Shown here piece by piece: positions 11,634-21,211 of a stretch of 64,000 bases of DNA (position 1 is its first letter; each line of letters starts with the position of its first letter). Position numbers and translations under genes: made by a program. Source of the DNA: Calothrix parasitica NIES-267. Lineage in GTDB: Bacteria; Cyanobacteriota; Cyanobacteriia; Cyanobacteriales; Nostocaceae. A model generated the notes under the pieces. That model did no database searches and had not been told where the DNA came from. It worked only from the letters and a program-made list of their open reading frames with translations. The stretch is from contig NZ_AP018227.1 of assembly GCF_002368095.1 (NCBI RefSeq), positions 3,822,047-3,886,046 of the forward strand, read 5' to 3'.

Positions 11634-12337
11634 GAAAATATAATTATTTCTTGTAGAACGAGCAAACAACTGGATTTATTTGGGTTTATCAAAAATGATA
11701 TAGCAATCCTATATGAGTCGTGAAAAAGATAGGTATCAGAAACCCGTTTTTTGGAAAAACCGGGTATCTCAAATCTCATAAATTATTTAGGAATGCTATT
11801 ATTAATCAGTTGAAAAGCAAATTATGTATATTTTAAGTCTTAAGAATAGATTTATGTCAGTAAAAACATGGACAAAATATGTTGTTTTAGCTCATTCAAA
11901 TAGTAGAAAATTAAAATCTATTATCAAATAAATCGCAAGAAATACAGAAATTTTGAATAAGTCTAAGTCAAATAAAAATAAATTAAAAATAGTTACATAG
12001 AAAAGCTATACTGAATAAGTCTGTTGCTATGCAAAGTTGAATACAATAACTAGGTTTAAAGGAAATATATAAGACAAATAATACAAAGTTAATCATGGGT
12101 AATGCTAGGTATAACGTTTAGTTTTAAACATTTAAATTGAAAATCTAAAGTGATTAGAATAGCATCTTGATTATTTTTATACATAGCCAATATCTAAATA
12201 GGTAAAGATGAATGTATGAATCATAAATTTTTTCTACCCTAACTATTTAAACAAATAACAAAAATCACTTTGAAGTTATTACTCTGTATACTAAATTGTG
12301 TAATTAAGAGAAGAAATTTGTAGCCACTTTACCTTTA

Positions 12338-12371
12338 AGCCCTTTCTCCGGAACAAAAATTTAGAAAGGCT
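12338..12371. other. Inverted repeat of unknown function
   Basis: AGCCCTTTCT at 12338-12347 can pair with AGAAAGGCT at 12363-12371 with one bulge, around a 15-nt loop. It lies about 250 nt upstream of the DUF2993 gene. It could be part of a leader or a small RNA; nothing in the sequence decides. Confidence 0.3.
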
Positions 12372-12623
12372 GAGGGTTTACTTTAATTTTTGCTTAATCT
12401 GGATTTGTAAGCTGGCAATAACATTTGTTATTTCTATAATTATTTTTTCTTATAAGTAAAATAACTCTAAATCCAGTGATATCAGGCTTTTGAGCTATTA
12501 AAAAGCTCACTGTGATTAGTCATCTTGTGTTTCTTCATCAGCATATTTAATCTCTAAGAGGTTGCTGAGAAGTTCACAATTTGTTACAAAAAGATAAAGA
12601 ACTTCTAGTAACCTGTACTCAAA

Positions 12624-13415
12624 ATGTTTGGCGGACTTACTGGTTTTAAGGATTCTAAAGGCAGCGACTGGGGCGAGCAGATGCTCAATACCGTTGCGAG
12701 CCAAACGATTCGTCACTTGTTTACTAAAAGCGAGTCGGTAGAAGTCTTTGTCCGCTGCTATCCCTCCAGTAAGCTTTTACAGGGCAGTATTGACAGCTTC
12801 AAGATGAGTGGTCGTAGTTTAGTAATTCGTCAAGATTTCTTCGTTGAAGAAATGTCCTTTGAAACCGATGCGGTGTCTATTGACTTCAGTTCGGTTCTCA
12901 GCGGTAAATTACGTTTAAAACAACCCACTCAAGCGATTGCTCAAGTTGTGTTGACCCAAGAAGGTATTAATCAAGCTTTTAAAGCTGAATTAGTGAAAAA
13001 GCGGTTAGTAAACCTTACCGAACCAACATTAACAACGTTGTCTAACGGCGAACCCGTTTCTTTTACTGATGTCGAGGTAGAATTGCTGCCAGATAATCGG
13101 TTAAAGATTTTCGCTAAAGCTGACTTAAATAATGGCGAATTAGTGCCGTTATATATGACTGTAAAAGTAGGAATTGAACGAAGACGCAAAGTTTCCTTCA
13201 AAGATCCTGAAATTGACCTGGAGTCGGTACCAGAAGAGCAAAGAAAAACTTCAGAGACTTTATGTACTGCATTAGCGGAAATTTTAGATAATATGGTCGA
13301 TTTAGACCGTTTTGACCTTGATGGAGTAAAACTGCGGTTGAACCGCTTAGAAACAGAAGGTCAAAAGTTAATTTTTAGCGGATATGCCGAAATTGAGCGG
13401 ATACCACGTACTTAG
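12624..13415 (+). CDS. DUF2993 (LmeA-like) protein
   Basis: A 263-residue protein of the DUF2993 type, which is common and often multi-copy in cyanobacteria. LmeA relatives in actinobacteria bind phospholipids. Seen here: a predominantly beta pattern with MLNTVASQTIRHLFTKSESVEV near the start, IDSFKMSGRSLVIRQDFFVEEM, ISFSSVLSGKLRLKQPTQAIAQVVLTQEGIN-like strands, and IFSGYAEIERIPR at the end. No signal peptide is evident, which is usual for this cyanobacterial form. A strong hairpin (13509-13554) follows the gene. The role is unknown; lipid or membrane binding is an inference from the family. Confidence 0.8.
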   Translation: MFGGLTGFKDSKGSDWGEQMLNTVASQTIRHLFTKSESVEVFVRCYPSSKLLQGSIDSFKMSGRSLVIRQDFFVEEMSFETDAVSIDFSSVLSGKLRLKQPTQAIAQVVLTQEGINQAFKAELVKKRLVNLTEPTLTTLSNGEPVSFTDVEVELLPDNRLKIFAKADLNNGELVPLYMTVKVGIERRRKVSFKDPEIDLESVPEEQRKTSETLCTALAEILDNMVDLDRFDLDGVKLRLNRLETEGQKLIFSGYAEIERIPRT

Positions 13416-13508
13416 TTAATGAGCAACGAACAGTTATCAACCCAAATTTGATAATTGTTCCTCAACTGAGAAATTACAAGAAATTTAAATAAATGTCACC
13501 AGAGTTTA

Positions 13509-13554
13509 TACCCCCCTGTCGTCAACCAGCCTTCTGGTAGATTGCAGGGGGGTA
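13509..13554 (+). terminator. Strong inverted repeat, probable terminator
   Basis: A perfect 10-bp inverted repeat TACCCCCCTG (13509-13518) / CAGGGGGGTA (13545-13554) encloses a second small hairpin ACCAG-CCTT-CTGGT. It lies 94 nt after the DUF2993 stop. There is no long T run, so it may instead be a dispersed palindrome. Confidence 0.5.
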
Positions 13555-13721
13555 ATTATATTGGGGAGAGGGGGAGAGGGAGTTATAAAATTTCTTTAGT
13601 GGGAGCATCTTGCTCCCTGATTGTTCCCCAATTCCCAATTACCAATTAAGTAATCAAAAACCTATATAAAACAAGCCTTGAATTGTACAATCAACCCCAA
13701 GAGTGTAAAAGGAGAGATGTT

Positions 13722-15023
13722 GTGTCGCTCAAAACATCATCGCCGCAATTGCGACGGGAATTGGGGGTTTTAGGTGCAACTGTTATGGGGCTTGGGTCGA
13801 TTGTCGGTACTGGGGTTTTTGTCAGTATTGGTATTGCTGCTGGAATTGCTGGGAATGCGGTAATTTTCGCGGTAATTATTGGTGCATTGGTTGCTGCTTG
13901 TAATGGACTCAACAGCGCTCAACTTGCTGCGAATCATCCTGTAAGTGGTGGTTCTTATGAATATGGCTATAAATATCTAAACTCTTGGTTCGGTTTTACT
14001 GCTGGATGGATGTTTTTGTTGGCTAAATCCGCTTCTGCGGCTACTGCTGCTTTGGGTTTTGCTGGATATTTTTTGAATGCAACGGGTTTGTCTGAACGGG
14101 GTTTACTTGTCCCTCTGGCTTTGGCTGCGGTATTTGTAATTACGGCTGTTGTTCTAAATGGTATTCGCCGTTCTAATCGCGTAAATATTGTAATTGTATC
14201 TGTTTCTATTTTCAGTCTACTTTTCTTTATCCTGGGGGGAATTCCTACAGCAATAACAGTAGGTAAGGAAAATTTAACATCGCTTTTTAACGGTTCGACC
14301 GCTACAGTACTCCAAGCTAGCGCTTTGATGTTTGTTGCTTATACAGGTTACGGCAGAATTGCAACCCTAGGAGAGGAAGCAAAGGAACCACGTAAAACTA
14401 TTCCTAAAGCTATTATCATGACGATGATAGTTACGATGCTAATTTATGTCGGAGTAGCCACAATTGCTGTAGCTGGGGTAGGAGCAGAAAACCTTGGTGA
14501 ATCGGCTCTGAGGGGACAAGCAGCACCTTTAGAAGTCGCAGTGCGTAGTTTTGGTATTCCGGGAGGAGCGCAAATTGTAGCAGTTGGTGCAATTTTTGCG
14601 ATGTTGGGAGTATTGCTGAATTTGATTTTGGGTTTATCTCGGGTGTTGTTAGCGATGGGAAGAAGACGAGATATGCCAAGCATTTTTGCAAGGTTGAATG
14701 ATTCGGGTACAACTCCAACACCTGCTGTAATTGCTGTAAGCGCAATAATTTCTGTTTTGGTTTTAATTGGCAATGTTAAAACCACTTGGTCTTTCAGTGC
14801 TTTTACAGTTTTAATTTATTATTCTGTTACTAATTTAGCTGCTTTTTCTTTACCATCTGAGGACAGACTTTATCCTAAATGGCTGTCAATGCTTGGCTTA
14901 TCAGCTTGTTTATTTTTAGCTTTTTGGGTTGAACCCTTTATTTGGCAACTTGGTTTAGCACTGATTGTTGCTGGATTAATTTGGCACGCTATTGCGAGAA
15001 TTAAAAAAAATGTAGAGACGTAG
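13722..15023 (+). CDS. APC-family amino acid permease
   Basis: A 433-residue inner-membrane transporter of the amino acid-polyamine-organocation superfamily with about 12 hydrophobic segments. The first helix has the hallmark GATVMGLGSIVGTGVFVSIG. The segment AYTGYGRIATLGEEAKEPRKTIPKAI (about 205-230) is the typical helix 6/loop signature, and LGLSRVLLAMGRRRDMPSIFARL fits helix 8 and its loop. The GTG at 13722 is chosen because AAGGAG (13709-13714) sits about 7 nt upstream; an earlier TTG would add 13 hydrophilic residues. The substrate cannot be told from sequence. The stop codon lies inside a perfect hairpin (15014-15038). Confidence 0.85.
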   Translation: MSLKTSSPQLRRELGVLGATVMGLGSIVGTGVFVSIGIAAGIAGNAVIFAVIIGALVAACNGLNSAQLAANHPVSGGSYEYGYKYLNSWFGFTAGWMFLLAKSASAATAALGFAGYFLNATGLSERGLLVPLALAAVFVITAVVLNGIRRSNRVNIVIVSVSIFSLLFFILGGIPTAITVGKENLTSLFNGSTATVLQASALMFVAYTGYGRIATLGEEAKEPRKTIPKAIIMTMIVTMLIYVGVATIAVAGVGAENLGESALRGQAAPLEVAVRSFGIPGGAQIVAVGAIFAMLGVLLNLILGLSRVLLAMGRRRDMPSIFARLNDSGTTPTPAVIAVSAIISVLVLIGNVKTTWSFSAFTVLIYYSVTNLAAFSLPSEDRLYPKWLSMLGLSACLFLAFWVEPFIWQLGLALIVAGLIWHAIARIKKNVET

Positions 15024-15038
15024 CAATGCTACGTCTCT
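15014..15038. terminator. Perfect hairpin overlapping permease stop codon
   Basis: AGAGACGTAGCA pairs perfectly with TGCTACGTCTCT around one base (15014-15038). The stop codon TAG (15021-15023) is inside the stem. The same GAGACGT palindrome is a familiar dispersed element in cyanobacteria, so it may be a repeat rather than a dedicated terminator. Confidence 0.5.
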
Positions 15039-15058
15039 ATAAATGGTATGGTTCACAA

Positions 15059-15097
15059 ATTCAATTTGAAAATTCAATTTGAAAATTCAATTTGAAA
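15059..15097. repeat. Three tandem copies of a 13-bp unit
   Basis: The unit ATTCAATTTGAAA is repeated three times without change. Each unit is itself partly palindromic (TTCAA...TTGAA). Downstream at 15166-15200 lie TTTAACC/TTTGACC-type heptamers. Confidence 0.85.
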
Positions 15098-15225
15098 ATT
15101 TATCTAGAATCCATAGCACTAAGTAACTAGATTAGGACATTAATTAAGACTGAAACCTATGATTATTAAACCTTTAACCTTCAACCTTTGACCTTTAACC
15201 TTCGTGGAATGCTATACAAATTTAT

Positions 15226-16611
15226 TTAGCGGCCAACACCAATATATTGGAATCCAGCCCTAATAGTTGTTTCGGGGTCTAGGAAGTTACGACCATCAAT
15301 AATTACCGGATGGTTCATTAATTTAGCCATTTTTGCATAATCTAGGCTGTTGAACTGTTCCCATTCAGTAACTACTACCAAAGCATCACAACCGTCAGCT
15401 AATCTTTCAGCATCGGTTTCTACCTGTACTCCAGAAAGACCGTGACGCATACCAGATTGTGAAATAATTGGGTCGTATGCTTTAACTTTTGCTCCCAATC
15501 GATTCAATTGCTCGATTAAATTCAACGCTGGAGCATCGCGCATATCATCGGTATCGGGCTTAAAGGTTAAACCGAGTAAACCCACAGTTTTACCTTTAAG
15601 AATTTTCAAAGCTTGCTGGAGTTTCTCCATTGCAATCAAGCGCTGACGTTCGTTAACGCTGATTGTCGCTTTGAGTAATTGTGCTTCGTAACCGTAGTCA
15701 TCAGCAGTGTGAACCAATGCGGATACGTCTTTGGGGAAACAAGAACCACCCCAACCAATTCCAGCATTGAGGAACTTGTTACCGATACGGGAATCCAAAC
15801 CGATACCTTTGGCAACTTGAGTTACATCAGCACCAACGCGATCGCAAATGTTAGCGACTTCATTGATAAAGCTGATTTTGGTTGCGAGGAAAGCGTTTGC
15901 AGCATATTTAACCATCTCAGCAGAAGATAAATCTGTAGTTAGTACGGGTACTTGAGGTAAAGATTTATCTTCAGCGTATTGACGCTCTACGATGGGAGTG
16001 TACAATTCTTTCATCATTGAAAGAGCTTTTTGAGAGTTACCTCCCAAAACAATCCGGTCTGGGTTGAAGGTATCGTAAATTGCCGAACCTTCGCGCAAGA
16101 ATTCAGGATTACTAACTACATCAAAATCACCAGTTGGTAGCTTTTCTGCATTAGACGCTCCACCCGCAGGAACTAATTCTTTTTGACGCTCGGCGATTCC
16201 GTCGAGGACAATCATCCGTACCCAGTCCCCAGAACCAATGGGTACTGTAGATTTATTAACAATTACTTTGTAACCGCCATTTAAATGGCTACCGATTCCT
16301 TTTGCAACCGCTTCTACATAACGGGTATCGCTTTCACCTGTAGGTAAAGGTGGAGTTCCTACAGCAATAAATAAGATTTCTCCGTGAGCAACTCCCGCAG
16401 CCAAATCGCTGGAAAACTGAATTTTTCCAGTTTTAATGGCATTCTGCATAATTTCTGAAAGTCCTGGCTCAAAAATAGGCGATTGCCCGGACTTCATTAA
16501 CTTTACTTTCTCTTCGTTATTGTCTATACAAATTACATCATGACCAACGTGAGCCAAACAAGCTCCAGTCACTAAACCGACATAACCAGTACCAATTACG
16601 CAAACTCGCAT
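15226..16611 (-). CDS. ugd: UDP-glucose 6-dehydrogenase
   Basis: Oxidises UDP-glucose to UDP-glucuronate with two NAD+, for exopolysaccharide or cell-wall sugars. It has 461 residues. The N-terminal Rossmann motif is GTGYVGLVTGACLAHVGHDV. VNKSTVPIGSGDWV, NPEFLREGSAIYDTFNPDRIVLGG and the catalytic cysteine in GIGWGGSCFPKDVSALV are all intact. The C-terminal UDP-binding domain shows LGLTFKPDTDDMRDAPALNLI. It is 110 nt downstream of the UDP-glucuronate decarboxylase gene on the same strand, which would convert its product to UDP-xylose, so the pair forms a short pathway and likely operon. Confidence 0.95.
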   Translation of the reverse strand: MRVCVIGTGYVGLVTGACLAHVGHDVICIDNNEEKVKLMKSGQSPIFEPGLSEIMQNAIKTGKIQFSSDLAAGVAHGEILFIAVGTPPLPTGESDTRYVEAVAKGIGSHLNGGYKVIVNKSTVPIGSGDWVRMIVLDGIAERQKELVPAGGASNAEKLPTGDFDVVSNPEFLREGSAIYDTFNPDRIVLGGNSQKALSMMKELYTPIVERQYAEDKSLPQVPVLTTDLSSAEMVKYAANAFLATKISFINEVANICDRVGADVTQVAKGIGLDSRIGNKFLNAGIGWGGSCFPKDVSALVHTADDYGYEAQLLKATISVNERQRLIAMEKLQQALKILKGKTVGLLGLTFKPDTDDMRDAPALNLIEQLNRLGAKVKAYDPIISQSGMRHGLSGVQVETDAERLADGCDALVVVTEWEQFNSLDYAKMAKLMNHPVIIDGRNFLDPETTIRAGFQYIGVGR

Positions 16612-16721
16612 TTTATTTAATCCCTCACTTTTTTGCAGTGGTTCAACAATCTTCAGTAGTTAACATTCAAGAAGCGACTAAAGTTTTCTACAGTCAAAAA
16701 TTTTGACAAAATAGTATTTTT

Positions 16722-17684
16722 TTACTTAGTGCTGCTATTTACGGCTGGCTTCTCAGTAGCTTTTACCCGCTCTCGAAAATCTTCTATAGTCTGTTTTAAC
16801 CCTTCTTGAAGAGGAATGGTAGGTTCCCAATTTAACAAGCTCTTCGCTTTGGTTATGTCAGGGCGACGGCGACGGGGGTCATCGGAAGGTAGCGGTTCAA
16901 ATTTAATTTTTACATCTGGATTTATCATATTTTGGACGGTTTGCGCCAACTGGAGAATAGTATATTCATCCGGGTTACCCAAATTAATCGGGCCAATATG
17001 GTTTCCATTCATCAAGCGCATCAGTCCATCTACCAGGTTATCAACGTAGCAAAAACTACGGGTTTGAGAACCGTCTCCGTATACAGTTAAAGGTATACCT
17101 TGTAAAGCTTGAACTATAAAATTACTAACTACCCGACCATCATGCTCAAACATCCGAGGGCCGTAGGTATTAAAAATACGAGCAACTCGAATATCAACAT
17201 CATTTTGTCTGTGATAATCGAACATTAAAGTTTCAGCAATCCGCTTACCTTCGTCATAACAGGAACGAAGTCCAATCGGATTGACATTACCTCTATAGTC
17301 TTCTTGTTGAGGATGAATTTCTGGGTCACCATAAACTTCACTGGTAGAAGCTAACAAAATTCTTGCTTTGACCCGTTTAGCCAACCCCAGCATATTCAGC
17401 GTACCCATCACATTCGTTTTAACTGTTTTTACGGGATTGTACTGATAATGTACTGGAGAAGCAGGGCAGGCTAAATGATAAATCTGTGCGACTTCTAACC
17501 GAATTGGTTCAGTGATATCGTGGCGAATTAGTTCAAAGTACGGATTGTTCATCCATTTGACGATATTCCGTTTATGTCCCGTGTAAAAATTATCCAGACA
17601 AATTACTTCATGCCCATCATTCATTAATCTGTCAATCAGATGGGAACCAATAAATCCAGCTCCGCCTGTCACCAATATTCTCAT
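16722..17684 (-). CDS. UDP-glucuronate decarboxylase (UDP-xylose synthase type)
   Basis: A 320-residue extended short-chain dehydrogenase. It starts with the NAD-binding [14 protein letters not shown] and has [16 protein letters not shown] and [11 protein letters not shown], with the catalytic Tyr-x3-Lys. Further family signatures are [23 protein letters not shown] and [20 protein letters not shown]. These features fit UXS, which decarboxylates UDP-glucuronate to UDP-xylose, better than plain epimerases. It sits upstream of ugd on the same strand. The short Lys/Thr-rich tail ([15 protein letters not shown]) is unremarkable. Confidence 0.9.
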   Translation of the reverse strand: MRILVTGGAGFIGSHLIDRLMNDGHEVICLDNFYTGHKRNIVKWMNNPYFELIRHDITEPIRLEVAQIYHLACPASPVHYQYNPVKTVKTNVMGTLNMLGLAKRVKARILLASTSEVYGDPEIHPQQEDYRGNVNPIGLRSCYDEGKRIAETLMFDYHRQNDVDIRVARIFNTYGPRMFEHDGRVVSNFIVQALQGIPLTVYGDGSQTRSFCYVDNLVDGLMRLMNGNHIGPINLGNPDEYTILQLAQTVQNMINPDVKIKFEPLPSDDPRRRRPDITKAKSLLNWEPTIPLQEGLKQTIEDFRERVKATEKPAVNSSTK

Positions 17685-18085
17685 AGTTGACCAATTAATT
17701 ACAAATATTTACGTTATTCGATTGTGCTTGTTTTTAGGATACCCAGCCTGACAACAAAAATAGAGTAAAAGTACGGATGATTCAATTTTTTTTTGAATTC
17801 GACTATTTCCCCGATAGATACAGCCTTTAGATTTTATTAAAGTTTAGCCCCTTGACATTTCCATAAAAAAAATAACAAAGAATGTGTAGTGACTGTGAAG
17901 TATCGCTCAAAAGTTTATCAAAAATTTAATAAGTTAAAGTTATTGTAGGGGAGTACATTTGCGTTGAAGATTTCGGAAATTGGGCATTGGACATTGGACA
18001 TTGGAAAATGAAGAATATAGGACAAAGAGAATTTCCACCTTTAACCTTTAACCTTTGACCTTTGACCCTATTAACTGTTCGCTGC
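17685..18085. other. Intergenic region with heptamer repeats
   Basis: About 400 bases between two minus-strand genes. GGACATT-type repeats lie near 17978-18006 and TTTAACC/TTTGACC heptamers at about 18041-18068. No gene is supported. Any promoter of the decarboxylase gene should be in the right-hand 17685-17900 part. Confidence 0.6.
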
Positions 18086-20227
18086 TCACTGATAACTGGT
18101 AACAGGTAGCTGATTGCTAGAAAAACCGGCTTTGACAGTAGCACTATTGGTACGCTGTGGTGGTTCTCCAAGCATGATAATTGAACAATTTAATTGACTG
18201 GCTAATTGAGTTGTGACATCACTAATAGCCAATCCTCCGGGAATAGTGCGATTGCGAATAAATGGTAAAACGACTAAATCGTACAATCTAGCTGCTTGTA
18301 ATATTGCTTGAGCAACATTTTCGTGAGCGATAATTTGAACTTCTGGTGGATTAGATAAGCCAAGTTTGGATACTAGTAGCGAAAGTTGAGAGCGTCGCCA
18401 AGATATTTTACTAGAACTGGTACGGCGATCGCATACGTTGAGTACTGTTACTTGAGCTTGATTGGATTCTCCAAGCATAGCGGCGAACTGCACTGGCTGT
18501 AATATAGGTGCAGTCAAGTTTTCGACTGGTACTAGGATGCGCTGAATTTTGGAGGGTGAGTCAACAAGACGAGTCACCGCTACAGGACAATGAGAGGCCC
18601 ATAAAACACCATCAATTACATTCCCGAACAACCGCGCTTTCAAACCGGTACGCTTCCCCCAGCCCATAACAATCAAGTTTGCTTTTTTTTCCCTAGCCGC
18701 TCTACTAATTCCTCTTGCGTAGGCATCATCTATTCGTAATAATGGTTCTGCTTCTACATCAAGGAAGCGACTCAATGCAGTAGCTTTATTCAATAATCTT
18801 TCGCTTCTTCGCAGCGAGTGTTCTAACTGGGGTGCATCCATACTCGCTGTAGCAGTAGCTATTGCTAAAGGCATAATTTTACCTTGAGCTTGATGAGCTA
18901 ATAATGTAGCCATTTCCATCAAATGCTGCTGTGTCGCTGGATTGTAAACGGGTACTACGATATTAAAAGGACTATCTAAATTTTCCGACACTGGTACATA
19001 TGTTTCGGCTGGCTGCTGCTTGAGTAATGAAGAGTTTAAGCCTCGTACTGCTCGACTTGTAATAATTGGTCCGATAAATGAAGTTACCAGAATTAAAACT
19101 GTAACGCTATTAAAAATATCTTGATCTAGTAATTTTGCTTGATATCCAACAAAAGTTACACAAGATGTTATTCCTACTTGAGGTAAGCTGATGGAACACA
19201 TTGTGAATACTTCGCGCCAATTGTAGTGATAAATTAATTTTGCGAGTAGTGCTGCAATGAATTTACTCGCGATTAAACCACAGACAAGAGATAGGGTTAA
19301 CCAAACCAAACCCATATTTTCCAGGAAGGCTGGTAAATCGAGCTTCAAACCAAGGTTAATAAAGAATATCGGAATAAATAGCACGCTACCTACAAACACA
19401 ATCTTTTGTTTGACAGGTCCATATCCGATAACTTCATTAACCGCTAATCCAGCAAAAAAGGCCGTAATAATTGTTGGTATACCAATTAATTGGGCACCAA
19501 CAGCCGCTAAAAATACTGCTATAAGTACAAATAAAAACTGGTTTCCTTCGTCTTCTCCCGTTCTTCGCAGAAATTCTTTACCAACCCAGTCAAAACCGAC
19601 CAAAACTAAAACTGAGTAGACCGTTAACCAACCTGTAAATGCGATAGTTTGCCAAATATTTAAATTTTCTAAATTTATGGCAACACATACAGCCAATATT
19701 AATAATGTCGCAACATCTGTAAAAACGCTGGCTCCAATTGTTACACCTACTGCTTCATTATTCATTAATCCCAAACGATTGATAATGGGATAGGCCAACA
19801 GAGTGTAAGAAGACAGCAAAGAGCCAATTAATAAAGAACTTAACCAATCAAATCCAAAACTTCTTCCCAGAAAAGTTCCCAGCACTAACGGTATGCAGAA
19901 GACAAAACTGCCAAAACCCAAAGCACGATTTCGCCGACGACTCAATTGTTCTAAGTCAATTTCTAGACCTGCTACAAACAATAAATAAGCTAAGCCGATA
20001 GTCGAGAGTGTTTCCCAAACAGTGGGGTCTATCTTGAATAAATCCGAGTTAGATTGACCAATTAATATTCCCGATAAAATCAAACCAATTAATCCCGGTA
20101 GTCGCAGCCGTTCAAATATAATAGGTACGACTAAAATAACTACCAATAAAATCACAAGGGGAATAATTGGTTCCTTTTCAAGAAGTTGACTGTATGGTAA
20201 AACTGCAATTCGCTCCAAAAGTACCAT
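18086..20227 (-). CDS. CPA2-type cation:proton antiporter with two USP domains
   Basis: A 713-residue inner-membrane protein. Residues about 20-395 hold 12-13 hydrophobic segments of the Kef/NapA type, including FERLRLPGLIGLILSGILIGQ, LFVAGLEIDLEQL, and a GIPTIITAFFAGLAVNEVIGYG segment. Two universal-stress-like domains follow (about 425-560 and 565-700); ANLIVMGWGKR and the CPVAVTRLVDSP strand are visible, and the second ends with NCSIIMLGEPPQ. USP domains suggest nucleotide control of ion exchange. The last residues (SSNQLPVTSYQ) are encoded by an intergenic-type repeat (TAACTGGTAACAGGTAG), suggesting the original stop was lost and the frame now ends in repeat DNA. Cation specificity is unknown. 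Confidence 0.88.
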   Translation of the reverse strand: MVLLERIAVLPYSQLLEKEPIIPLVILLVVILVVPIIFERLRLPGLIGLILSGILIGQSNSDLFKIDPTVWETLSTIGLAYLLFVAGLEIDLEQLSRRRNRALGFGSFVFCIPLVLGTFLGRSFGFDWLSSLLIGSLLSSYTLLAYPIINRLGLMNNEAVGVTIGASVFTDVATLLILAVCVAINLENLNIWQTIAFTGWLTVYSVLVLVGFDWVGKEFLRRTGEDEGNQFLFVLIAVFLAAVGAQLIGIPTIITAFFAGLAVNEVIGYGPVKQKIVFVGSVLFIPIFFINLGLKLDLPAFLENMGLVWLTLSLVCGLIASKFIAALLAKLIYHYNWREVFTMCSISLPQVGITSCVTFVGYQAKLLDQDIFNSVTVLILVTSFIGPIITSRAVRGLNSSLLKQQPAETYVPVSENLDSPFNIVVPVYNPATQQHLMEMATLLAHQAQGKIMPLAIATATASMDAPQLEHSLRRSERLLNKATALSRFLDVEAEPLLRIDDAYARGISRAAREKKANLIVMGWGKRTGLKARLFGNVIDGVLWASHCPVAVTRLVDSPSKIQRILVPVENLTAPILQPVQFAAMLGESNQAQVTVLNVCDRRTSSSKISWRRSQLSLLVSKLGLSNPPEVQIIAHENVAQAILQAARLYDLVVLPFIRNRTIPGGLAISDVTTQLASQLNCSIIMLGEPPQRTNSATVKAGFSSNQLPVTSYQ

Positions 20228-20569
20228 CTTTTATTTATTGCGGACAAACCAAAAACGTGATATTAGTTACTGCGATAAAAGGTTCTAACTGACTTCTTGC
20301 ACCAACCACTCCCGATTATCAAAGGCACAGAGAGAGTCTCCGAACACTAGTTCCCAGGTTCAACCTGGAAAATAAAGAGCTTCTGGCTCTTGTCGAGCTT
20401 GAGGTGCAAGATGTAAGTTTCAACAGAAATTTTTAAATAAAAATTCAAAAAATACACAAAAAACAAACAAAACGAACAAATTTAAATACAAATGTAAGTG
20501 TGTAAGTGATGCTTAAAAAAACAAAAATTATACCTAGAATACCTTAAAATCTGTCTGTAAATGAAATAA
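20228..20569. other. Intergenic region holding a palindromic element
   Basis: Over 300 bases between two minus-strand genes. The main content is the palindromic element at 20292-20414. The remaining part is A/T-rich with no gene. Confidence 0.6.
20292..20414. repeat. Palindromic dispersed element, 123 bp
   Basis: The ends ACTTCTTGCACC (20292-20303) and GGTGCAAGATGT (20403-20414) are inverted repeats with one mismatch. Inside are two further hairpins, CCAGGTT-C-AACCTGG (20354-20368) and AGAGC...GCTCT (20376-20390). It has no coding capacity. It looks like a non-autonomous element or a folded RNA. Confidence 0.55.
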
Positions 20570-21211
20570 CTACGGATGTATTTGATTCAAAATAAATCGC
20601 AAACGGTCGTAATCATCTTTAAGCAACACGCTTAAGTAACGTCCAGCTTCAACTAGCCATTGTCGGTCGGCTTTGCGTAACTGATATACATCACGGATTG
20701 CGGCTGCGCTCAAAGCTTCAACTGGGGCACCATTTACTGAAAGTAATGTTTGTAAAAAATCAAATTCTTCGGTAAATTTCAGCACTTCTTCTGCTTCACA
20801 TCGGTGAACAGCTTGATGAATTTGAGGCGGACGGGGTGGTAGGTACTGATATATTTTATTATTATGTCCCTGCTCAAATCCAACTATTGCAGCACGGAAT
20901 TCGGTTTTGAGCATGGCGAAAATTTGAGGTTGTTCTTCTCGCAAATCTTGCAGTGATAATCCTAGAGCAACTGGTCTATGTACGGAATCTATAGGCATTG
21001 TAGTCGCATGAAATACAACAGCAAACATTTTATTTGCTGATTCTTCGTCTATAGAACAGACCCAACTTCCAAAAGGAGGCATTGGTGGAAAGCTTAAATC
21101 TTCCGGGTCTAAGCACTGTGCGAGAAAATCGCAACTAGCAGTTTCAATCACTTCAGCAAAGTGATTGGGGTGACGATTGTTATTACTAAATTGCGGTAAG
21201 GGAAGGCGCAT
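20570..21211 (-). CDS. HAS-barrel domain protein, conserved in cyanobacteria
   Basis: A 213-residue soluble protein. The N-terminal half (about 1-100) has the look of a HAS barrel, the beta-barrel shared by HerA and ATP synthase subunits: MRLPLPQF, HFAEVIETASCDFLAQCLDPEDLSFP, GSWVCS and PVALGLSLQDLREEQPQIF. The second half is helical (FTEEFDFLQTLLSVNGAPVEALSAAAIRDVYQLR). Proteins of this kind are recognised in cyanobacteria, sometimes in connection with a HerA-like ATPase, but none is next to it here. The molecular role is unknown. Confidence 0.6.
   Translation of the reverse strand: MRLPLPQFSNNNRHPNHFAEVIETASCDFLAQCLDPEDLSFPPMPPFGSWVCSIDEESANKMFAVVFHATTMPIDSVHRPVALGLSLQDLREEQPQIFAMLKTEFRAAIVGFEQGHNNKIYQYLPPRPPQIHQAVHRCEAEEVLKFTEEFDFLQTLLSVNGAPVEALSAAAIRDVYQLRKADRQWLVEAGRYLSVLLKDDYDRLRFILNQIHP

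Larger units (their letters stand above)
11416..12623. other. Long non-coding stretch with repeat element and hairpins
   Basis: About 1.2 kb without a supportable gene. It contains the MITE-like element at 11480-11633, a hairpin ACCCG...CGGGT at 11742-11765 with A/T-rich inner stem, and an inverted repeat at 12338-12371. Open frames over the MITE are by-products of its sequence. Confidence 0.6.

Noticed and set aside
11432-11779. Minus-strand open frame of 115 codons
   Set aside because: It runs across the MITE-like element and its flanks, with no family motif and no ribosome site.
20350-20370. tRNA T-arm-like sequence around GGTTCAACCTGG
   Set aside because: No cloverleaf can be built around it; it is the inner hairpin of a palindromic repeat.
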